DNA of 12,687 nucleotides, taken from the NCBI GenBank assembly GCA_003224135.1, contig QHYO01000033.1, positions 5,933 to 18,619 on the forward strand. The letters run 5' to 3'. The first letter of the stretch is position 1. Every line of letters starts with the position of its first letter. The translations under genes were made by a program, and so were the position numbers. This document shows positions 1-4,925 of the stretch, piece after piece. The stretch is from Acidobacteriota bacterium. Lineage in GTDB: Bacteria; Acidobacteriota; Terriglobia; Acidiferrales; UBA7541. Below the pieces are notes generated by a model. The model was not told where the DNA came from, ran no database searches, and was given only the letters and a program-made list of their open reading frames with translations.

Positions 1-341
1 ATAAGAATCATTTCCAGGCTTACTGTGAGGTCTTTATCGGCGTAAGTTTTTGAGTAAAACGCGATCGCCGCAGACCAAGCGCGCTGTTCGGCCGGCGATA
101 GATTTGCGATGCCAGCATTAACCGCGCCTGGATTTGCTGTGGAGTTCGAAGAGCGAGGCGAGCGGGCGATGCGGTACAGCGTGTGGTGCAGATTCAGCCA
201 GAAGCCACTGTGAAACTCGTAGACCGGAAGCGGCACCGCGACGGATTCTTCTTGCGCGACAGAAGTTGAGGCGACAAAAAGCGGAACCACGCACACGAAT
301 GGGAGGAGAGCGCGGCGAATGGAAGTACCCAATGGGCGCAT
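1..341 (-). CDS. Exported protein of unknown function, C-terminus beyond the window
   Basis: Reading leftwards from an ATG at 341, the frame stays open for 113 codons to the window edge, so only the N-terminal part is present. Residues 1-29 look like a Sec signal peptide: a basic start (MRPLGTSIRR), a hydrophobic core rich in Leu/Val/Phe and an A-x-A-like end (STSVAQ) before an acidic mature start. The mature protein has a Phe-His-Ser-Gly-Phe-Trp-Leu-Asn-Leu-His-His stretch at about residues 42-52 and a later LSPAEQRAWSAAIAFY segment. From memory, similar FHSGFW-x-NLHH proteins are common, uncharacterised exported proteins in Acidobacteria; I know no function. No convincing Shine-Dalgarno precedes the ATG. 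The frame is open further upstream, so the exact start is moderately certain. It lies 117 bp downstream of the PilZ gene, on the same strand. Confidence 0.72.
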   Translation of the reverse strand, partial: MRPLGTSIRRALLPFVCVVPLFVASTSVAQEESVAVPLPVYEFHSGFWLNLHHTLYRIARSPRSSNSTANPGAVNAGIANLSPAEQRAWSAAIAFYSKTYADKDLTVSLEMIL

Positions 342-458
342 GGGAAGAAGAAAGATGGTAGCGCTAAACGGATAGTGCGGCAAATCCGGCCTGGGAACCC
401 GACGATCGACCTTGCGCTATTTTTGTGCGGGATTGGTTTTGTGGCGGAACGCCTGTGC

Positions 459-770
459 TTAACCCGCCCCAGCTACCCAGCGGTCGAGAACCGCGAGCTG
501 AGCGGGAGACAAATTCTCATCGAAGCGAGCACCCATGCCGAGCCCCGGGCTCGCGTAAACGATTCTTGCGTGGAGCTGTAGTTCTTCGCCGGCGTGCTTT
601 AGATGAATGAGGACCACCGTTTTGGCGGGCGTAGGATTCAGCGTGTCAATATAACAACCCGTGCGGCTGAGGTCGCTGGTGCGTGCAGTGAGACGGGTGC
701 CAGAGGCAACTTCGGTCACTTCTGCAACGGCAATCAGTGGTACGCGAACATCGTTACGTTTATCCGGCAT
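459..770 (-). CDS. Stand-alone PilZ-domain protein
   Basis: Small single-domain protein of about 103 aa starting MPDKRNDVRVPL. It shows both PilZ c-di-GMP-binding signatures: an RxxxR pair (Arg5 and Arg9 in RNDVR) at the N-terminus and a D-x-S-x-x-G motif (DLSRTG) about 25 residues later, followed by the beta-barrel ending in GMGARF. PilZ proteins of this size usually act as c-di-GMP receptors that contact a partner; no partner is evident here except possibly the DGC-PilZ locus at 6.8-8.5 kb. The frame is open to a GTG at 818 and has another ATG at 782. I prefer 770 because homologues usually begin just before the RxxxR motif and an AGG lies four bases upstream of this ATG. On the minus strand a TTGACA sequence lies at 855-850, but no good -10 follows. 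Confidence 0.85.
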   Translation of the reverse strand: MPDKRNDVRVPLIAVAEVTEVASGTRLTARTSDLSRTGCYIDTLNPTPAKTVVLIHLKHAGEELQLHARIVYASPGLGMGARFDENLSPAQLAVLDRWVAGAG

Positions 771-940
771 TGTGCCTGGCATGTCCGCATCTGGAGTCAA
801 TCTTGTTGCGTGGCCCACAAGCAGTCAAAAACCTTGCGTGACCGCAGGCTGTCAACATTCTTGCCCCGACTGATCCGAGAACCTCAAAGCGCTGCGGCAG
901 ACCCCTCAGGGAACAACGACCCTGCCGATTGTGCGAAAGA

Positions 941-963
941 TTCCTTGCTAAAACAACAAGGAA
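941..963 (-). terminator. Terminator-like hairpin after the exported pilin-head-like gene
   Basis: Perfect 7-bp inverted repeat TTCCTTG (941-947) / CAAGGAA (957-963) with a 9-nt loop, lying about 60 bp beyond the stop of the 1021-1995 minus-strand gene and before PilZ. On the minus strand it is followed by TCTTTC, only a weak U tract, so termination would be partial at best. The 202-bp gap (819-1020) also contains a second possible stem, CGGCAG (895-900) / CTGCCG (922-927). Nothing else is recognised in this gap. Confidence 0.35.
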
Positions 964-1020
964 GGTCCGGATCGTTTCGAAAAAGTGACGTCGCAGCCAC
1001 TCACAGTACTTCCGGTCAAA

Positions 1021-1995
1021 TTATTCGATGACGGGATCGAGTGAGTGGCCGACCGCGCCTTGGTGGTCGGCTGCATGGAACTTGCCCTTGGCATCGCGAA
1101 AGAAGGACAACTTGCCAGTGCGGCCGTAGGTCGCAGGAGTCGCCGACAGTTCGTACTGTGCGGGAGCGCCCAAATCATTTGCGCCGACGATGACCATGCG
1201 AAATACATAGCCCTCACTTTTACCGGAAATCAGGTCTGCTTCGAGCAGGCCTGCTGCTTCGGAAGAAGTTTTCGACCCGTGTCCCAGCTTTGACAGTGAT
1301 TCTGGAAGGCGCGCATACGTCTTGCGGTACGTCTCGACCGCTATTGCAATCGCCTTAAGGCCGGCAAGGGCATCGCGTTCGTTGTTGCCGATTGCGGCCT
1401 GGTCCCACTCGACTTCGAGCGATGGAAGATCCAGAAACAACATGCCGAGCGAAAGTACTTTCCAGGAAGAATTCTCGCGTACCATACCCATCAATATGTG
1501 GTGAGGATCTCCGGCGTGAAGATCGGAAGCGTCGCGAATGTCGAGTGGAAGTAGAGCAATATTTTCGCGCAGCTCCGTTCCGCCAAGCTGAATCTCCGCG
1601 GCGCCGTCGGCAGTCGCGCAGCGAATTTGCGGACGGCCGGACGGATTGACGGAAACCGTCGGTTTGCCAGCGCCATCGAGAAGCACAAAGCGCTTCATGA
1701 GTTCTGTGCGCGCAGTGGGAGCGAGCCGGGAAAATGCTTCCGCGTTGCGCGAGGTGAGAAATTTTTCAAACGATACTTCGTCGTGCGCGCATGCTGCCGC
1801 AAGCAGGTCGCGAAGCGCTGCAGAGGGCGCGTCCGGCAGCGGGGCGTTAGCCGAAACCGCCGGTGGCGTTGCGGGCGATGACGAGGGTGTTGCCGCGTCG
1901 GGGCGCGAACTAGACTCCTGACTATTTGCAGGCCAAACAGCGCTTAATGATGCGAGGAGCGTGGCCGCGGCGATCCAAAGTTCCTTCCTAAACAT
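1021..1995 (-). CDS. Exported protein with a pilin-head-like C-terminal domain
   Basis: 324 aa from the ATG at 1995. Residues 1-25 form a signal peptide (FRKELWIAAATLLASLSAVWPANS). A low-complexity Ser/Pro/Ala linker follows to about residue 60, then a domain at about 60-195 that I do not recognise. The last ~120 residues (NNERDALAGLKAIAIAVETY, then a AGLLEADLISGKSEGYVF block and ATYGRTGKLSFFRD) resemble the globular head of acidobacterial type IV pilin/pseudopilin proteins. The classical prepilin N-terminus (Gly-Phe-Thr-Leu-Ile-Glu and long helix) is absent, so this is not an ordinary pilin. The frame extends upstream to a TTG at 2016, but the ATG at 1995 places a proper signal peptide at the N-terminus. 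The start overlaps the stop of the upstream receiver-like gene by 8 bp, suggesting translational coupling. The pilin similarity is from remembered family patterns and is an inference. Confidence 0.75.
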   Translation of the reverse strand: MFRKELWIAAATLLASLSAVWPANSQESSSRPDAATPSSSPATPPAVSANAPLPDAPSAALRDLLAAACAHDEVSFEKFLTSRNAEAFSRLAPTARTELMKRFVLLDGAGKPTVSVNPSGRPQIRCATADGAAEIQLGGTELRENIALLPLDIRDASDLHAGDPHHILMGMVRENSSWKVLSLGMLFLDLPSLEVEWDQAAIGNNERDALAGLKAIAIAVETYRKTYARLPESLSKLGHGSKTSSEAAGLLEADLISGKSEGYVFRMVIVGANDLGAPAQYELSATPATYGRTGKLSFFRDAKGKFHAADHQGAVGHSLDPVIE

Positions 1996-2347
1996 TCTTT
2001 GCCACGATGGATGCAAGAATTTCCGGCAGATTCATGGAGAATTTTGAGCGGGGCAGGATTTCGTCAAAGCCCGCAGCCTTGGCTTCTTCGGCGAGGCCAG
2101 TTTGCACATGGGACAAAAATGCAATCACGCGCAGTCGCGGCTGCGCATTGCGTACTTGTTGCATCGCTGCAAGCGGCTGCGAACGCGCGTTCAAATCCAC
2201 GATTACCAGCTCCGGAGGCGGGTCGATCAATTGCAGCAGGGAATCGGCGGTCGACGCGACTTTCACTTCCACGCCAAGATGCTTCGCCGTCTCTGCGAGC
2301 TTCATCTGAAAAAACAGGTCATCCATGTATGCAACAACACGCGGCAT
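1988..2347 (-). CDS. Small receiver-like (CheY-fold) protein
   Basis: 119 aa, a single receiver-like domain with no output domain. Beta-1 ends in an acidic pair (Asp9-Asp10 in AYMDDLFF), beta-3 ends in the candidate phospho-acceptor Asp51 (VIVDLN), beta-4 ends in Ser79 (VIAFLS), and Lys102 (LPRSKF) sits at the beta-5 position. All canonical receiver positions can therefore be filled, although the surrounding sequence is atypical. Such proteins are phosphorylated by histidine kinases or act as pseudo-receivers; no kinase is in the window. The downstream gene starts inside its last codons (ATG at 1995, TAG at 1990-1988), so the two are probably co-expressed. Start is ATG at 2347, with a distant CTGGAG about 10 bases upstream. 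The gap 2348-2441 to the next upstream gene holds nothing I recognise. Confidence 0.75.
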   Translation of the reverse strand: MPRVVAYMDDLFFQMKLAETAKHLGVEVKVASTADSLLQLIDPPPELVIVDLNARSQPLAAMQQVRNAQPRLRVIAFLSHVQTGLAEEAKAAGFDEILPRSKFSMNLPEILASIVAKNV

Positions 2348-2441
2348 CGAAGGAACGCTCCAGGAAAGATCAGGTTCTGAATCAGGCTCTAGAGTAGATG
2401 CACAATGAAGTGAAATTGCTGCCAGCGAAATTGCCGTGAGA

Positions 2442-2885
2442 CTAGTGGCCAGAGCCGGGGCTGTGCGCCCCGACGGTTTCGTCAGGCACGTCGCCTACGC
2501 GTCCTTTTACGCGGTCATAAACGGAAACCTGGCTGACCGACCCGAGTGCTTCGTTATAAAAAGTCGGCACGCCAAGTGCCGTGCGCAGTTCCTCATTGAA
2601 CTTACGCAAGTTTTGCAAGTGCGAGGCCAGCGCGGGCAGCTTCAGTCCATCATCGGTGAGTAGGAATTTTTGGTAGCCCGCGTCCCACAAGCGTGCGAAT
2701 TGCCCTTTGACCATAATCGTCGGGAGCACGGTGAGCTGAAATTTCGCATCGGTGCCCTGGCGAAATTCCGCGCCGCAACCGTACTTTTCCACGCGTACGA
2801 CGCCGCGCGTGCTTCCCACCGCAAAACCAAGTGCTGCGAGACTCTCAATTGCTTTTGGCGCAAAACGCTCTTCAACGTTCCACAT
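2442..2885 (-). CDS. Conserved-looking protein of unknown function
   Basis: 147 aa starting MWNVEERFAPKAIESL. It is soluble, with no signal peptide or membrane segment. The central part has an ordered pattern (KFQLTVLPTIMVKGQFARLW, then WDAGYQKFLL), followed by a helical segment (LASHLQNLRKFNEELR) and a conserved-looking FYNEALG...YDRVKGR stretch. The last ~18 residues are Gly/Pro/His-rich and probably disordered. I recognise no domain; I believe similar proteins occur in other acidobacteria but cannot name a function. It is transcribed away from the cysteine cluster, 94 bp upstream of the receiver-like gene. An alternative is that it is the first gene of the minus-strand unit with that gene. 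Confidence 0.65.
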   Translation of the reverse strand: MWNVEERFAPKAIESLAALGFAVGSTRGVVRVEKYGCGAEFRQGTDAKFQLTVLPTIMVKGQFARLWDAGYQKFLLTDDGLKLPALASHLQNLRKFNEELRTALGVPTFYNEALGSVSQVSVYDRVKGRVGDVPDETVGAHSPGSGH

Positions 2886-2903
2886 GGTCCATAAAGACTA
2901 AAG

Positions 2904-2999
2904 AAACCAGCGAGGTCTGTAAAGTGCCGTCAGGTGAACACGGGCGATATTGAATTCCGACGGCGCGGTTGTCCAAGCCGCTGGTTTATCTTTCAGCGG
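2904..2999 (+). promoter_or_regulatory. Candidate structured 5' leader of the cysteine operon
   Basis: Upstream of cysM are nested inverted repeats: an outer 9-bp stem AAACCAGCG (2904-2912) / CGCTGGTTT (2979-2987) enclosing an 8-bp stem GTGCCGTC (2924-2931) / GACGGCGC (2959-2966) with one G-U pair. The 3' arm of the outer stem also lies in a competing hairpin, CCGCTG (2978-2983) / CAGCGG (2994-2999), so two mutually exclusive folds can be drawn. It matches no riboswitch class I recognise, and no U tract follows the second hairpin. No clear sigma-70 promoter was found in 2886-3050. The function is inference. Confidence 0.35.
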
Positions 3000-3050
3000 G
3001 CCGAATGCATCCAATTAGGAGTAAACTGGTCGGATATTCCGTGAGTCAAA

Positions 3051-4037
3051 TTGCGGCTAGAGGGTACAGGTACGACCCAGACCCATCAACTCGGAGCCGT
3101 TCCATCGCCAATCCGGAGTGAGCGCATCGGCGAAAGTGTGCTCGAACGCATCGGCAACACGCCGCTTCTTCGACTCGCGCGCGTCGCGTCGCGTCTGCCT
3201 TACGTTGAAATATCGGCGAAGGCGGAATGGTTCAATCCCGGCGGTTCCGTAAAGGACCGCCCAGCTCGGAGCATGATCGAGGCCGGACTCGCGAACGGCG
3301 ATCTTCGCCCAGGAAAAGTGATTTTGGACGCGACCAGCGGCAATACCGGCATTGCTTACGCTATGATCGCTGCGGCGTTGGGCTACCCGGTCAAATTGTT
3401 CTTACCTCAGAGCGCTTCCGAAGAGCGCAAGCGCATCTTGCAGGCATACGGTGCCGAGCTGGTGATGACTCCCGGCGATGAAGGCACAGACGGCGCGATT
3501 CGGCGCGTCCGCGAACTTGCCGCGGCGGAGCCGCATAAATATTTCTATCCGGATCAGTACAGCAATCCCGCCAACTGGCAGGCACATTATCGAGGCACTG
3601 CAAACGAAATCTGGGAGCAGACGGGCGGCCGGATTACACATTTCGTCGCCGGTCTCGGAACCAGCGGCACGTTTGTCGGAGCGTCGCGTCGCTTGAAGGA
3701 ATTGAATCCGAGAATTCTCTGCATCAGCTTGCAGCCGGACGGTCCGTGGAACGGCCTCGAAGGCTGGAAGCACATGCCGACTGCGCTCCGCCCGGCGATT
3801 TACGATGACACGCTGGCTGACGAAAATCTGGAAGTCTCGACGGAAGACTCTTATCGCATGGTGAAACGCCTGGCTCGCGAAGAGGGATTGCTGGTGAGCC
3901 CCAGCGCTGCAGCTGCCCTGAATGGCTGCCTCGCTGTTGCAAGCCGAATTCCTGCTGGAGAGCGCGCCGTGATGGTTACGGTTTTTGCTGATTCTGCGGC
4001 AAAATATTTGAGTGAACGATTCTGGGACGAAGAGTAA
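3051..4037 (+). CDS. cysM: PLP-dependent cysteine synthase, CysM-like
   Basis: 328 aa of the fold-type II beta-elimination family. Visible are the start of the catalytic domain (ERIGNTPLLRL, ~32-42), the PLP lysine Lys68 in GGSVKDR, the substrate loop TSGNTG (95-100), the Gly-rich PLP-phosphate loop GLGTSGT (201-207) and the pyridine-nitrogen region LVSPSAA (~281-287). It should make a C-S bond between an activated serine (O-phospho- or O-acetylserine) and a sulfur donor. The adjoining mec, cysO and moeZ genes make CysO thiocarboxylate the likely donor. The region after beta-strand CISLQPDGPWNGLEG differs from mycobacterial CysM (see findings). The start is uncertain: an in-frame TGA lies at 3042-3044, so TTG 3051 (GTGAG at 3041-3045) is the earliest possible, and GTG 3138 is the alternative. 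The stop is 2 bp before mec, indicating an operon. Confidence 0.92.
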   Translation: MRLEGTGTTQTHQLGAVPSPIRSERIGESVLERIGNTPLLRLARVASRLPYVEISAKAEWFNPGGSVKDRPARSMIEAGLANGDLRPGKVILDATSGNTGIAYAMIAAALGYPVKLFLPQSASEERKRILQAYGAELVMTPGDEGTDGAIRRVRELAAAEPHKYFYPDQYSNPANWQAHYRGTANEIWEQTGGRITHFVAGLGTSGTFVGASRRLKELNPRILCISLQPDGPWNGLEGWKHMPTALRPAIYDDTLADENLEVSTEDSYRMVKRLAREEGLLVSPSAAAALNGCLAVASRIPAGERAVMVTVFADSAAKYLSERFWDEE

Positions 4038-4039
4038 CG

Positions 4040-4522
4040 ATGGCCGAAAATTTTCAGCTTTGGATCAGTCATGATCTGTCGGAGCGCATTCGCCGGCACG
4101 GAGCAGAGGTTTTTCCGCACGAATGTTGCGGCGCCTTGCTGGGTCGTGACGCAACGGCGGTCGGAAGCGGCGACTCGCAAGAATCGGGAACGCCACGAGA
4201 AGTTCTGGATTTGTTCCCGATGGTCAACCGGCGCGATGATTCGCCTCGCAACCGTTTTGCAGTTACGGCGGACGATGTGCGCGACGCGGAGAAAGCCGCG
4301 AGCCAGCATGGTTTGGAGGTCGTGGGCTGGTATCATTCGCATCCCGATCATCCTGCACGGCCCAGCCAGTTTGACCGCGAACATGCCTGGCCGTGGTACA
4401 GCTATATTATTGTGAGCGTGATGAGCGGAGCTCCGGCGGAAATGACTTCCTGGCGCTTGGATGACGACCGACAAGACTATTCCGCAGAAAGAATCGAAAT
4501 TCGCAACAGCGCTGGAGCTTGA
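4040..4522 (+). CDS. mec: JAMM/MPN+ metalloprotease, Mec-like
   Basis: 160 aa zinc isopeptidase-type protein. The JAMM signature is complete: Glu28 (PHECCGALLG), then His99-Ser-His101 and Ser109-x-x-Asp112 in WYHSHPDHPARPSQFD, matching E-xn-HSH-x7-S-x2-D. In mycobacteria the Mec family hydrolyses the bond between the sulfur carrier CysO and newly made cysteine, freeing cysteine and regenerating the carrier. Related QbsD and HcyD enzymes trim C-terminal residues from their sulfur carriers. The gene starts 2 bp after cysM and ends 44 bp before the preferred cysO ATG, so the three are clearly co-transcribed. A GAAGAG that overlaps the end of cysM can serve as its ribosome-binding site. No signal peptide is present, so it is cytoplasmic. 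Confidence 0.92.
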   Translation: MAENFQLWISHDLSERIRRHGAEVFPHECCGALLGRDATAVGSGDSQESGTPREVLDLFPMVNRRDDSPRNRFAVTADDVRDAEKAASQHGLEVVGWYHSHPDHPARPSQFDREHAWPWYSYIIVSVMSGAPAEMTSWRLDDDRQDYSAERIEIRNSAGA

Positions 4523-4556
4523 TTGCGTCGCGCATGGCGAGCAGTCATGGAGAGAT

Positions 4557-4566
4557 GGAGAAAACG
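4557..4566 (+). promoter_or_regulatory. Ribosome-binding site that fixes the cysO start
   Basis: GGAG at 4557-4560 lies six bases before the ATG at 4567. Earlier in-frame candidates (TTG 4519 overlapping the mec stop, ATG 4534, ATG 4555) lack comparable sites and would add up to 16 residues not expected in the ThiS/MoaD fold. Confidence 0.7.
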
Positions 4567-4845
4567 ATGGCAGTGAAGGTGATCATTCCAACGCCGCTGC
4601 GGGTATATGCCGCAAAAAAAGATTCCGCGGAAGTTTCCGCCGAGACGGTCGGCGAAGCGCTCGGTGGTCTGACCGCGCAGTTTTCCGAGCTTCGCAAGCA
4701 CCTGTTCACTGACGATGGAAAACTCCGCAGTTTTGTGAATGTGTATCTTAACGATGAGGACATTCGTTACATGGCGAAGGAAGCGACACCTGTAAAAGAC
4801 GGCGATGTCGTCAGTATCGTGCCTTCCATTGCGGGCGGCTGCTGA
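4567..4845 (+). CDS. cysO: Sulfur-carrier protein, CysO-like, encoded with a Gly-Gly-Cys end
   Basis: 92 aa beta-grasp protein starting MAVKVIIPTPLRVY. The segment LRSFVNVYLNDEDIRY (~53-68) closely resembles remembered mycobacterial CysO, and PVKDGDVVSIVPSIAGG (~75-91) is the typical carrier tail. In this family MoeZ adenylates the terminal Gly and converts it to a thiocarboxylate, which is the sulfur donor to CysM. Here the frame does not stop after Gly90-Gly91: it encodes one more residue, Cys92 (TGC), then TGA at 4843-4845. The primary product is therefore ...Ala-Gly-Gly-Cys and needs removal of one residue before it can be adenylated. The adjacent JAMM protease is the obvious candidate. 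The 92-residue length is normal for the family apart from this extra residue. Confidence 0.9.
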   Translation: MAVKVIIPTPLRVYAAKKDSAEVSAETVGEALGGLTAQFSELRKHLFTDDGKLRSFVNVYLNDEDIRYMAKEATPVKDGDVVSIVPSIAGGC

Positions 4846-4867
4846 ACGCGGTAAATCGATTTTGTTT

Positions 4868-4895
4868 CGCGAACGACTTATTCGCGGACTTTTTT
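4868..4895 (+). terminator. Intrinsic-terminator-like hairpin between cysO and moeZ
   Basis: Perfect 6-bp stem CGCGAA (4868-4873) / TTCGCG (4881-4886) with a 7-nt loop, followed after three bases by six T residues (4890-4895). It lies in the 80-bp gap (4846-4925) inside an otherwise tight four-gene cluster. It could lower moeZ expression relative to the first three genes or separate moeZ with its own promoter. No strong promoter is visible after it. The stem is short, so efficiency is uncertain. Confidence 0.5.
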
Positions 4896-4925
4896 ACGAA
4901 TATTTACGGACAGGGGCAGGGAAGC

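Noticed and set aside
603..1031. Plus-strand open frame of 142 codons opposite PilZ and its upstream gap
   Set aside because: Overlaps the PilZ gene antisense and its translation is low in hydrophobic periodicity with no known motif.
3851..4474. Minus-strand open frame of about 207 codons opposite cysM and mec
   Set aside because: Both plus-strand genes carry intact catalytic motifs in this span; the antisense translation has no domain-like pattern.
4519..4566. Upstream start for cysO at TTG 4519 overlapping the mec stop
   Set aside because: GGAG six bases before ATG 4567 and the family's usual N-terminus (MAVKVIIPTPLR) favour the shorter protein.
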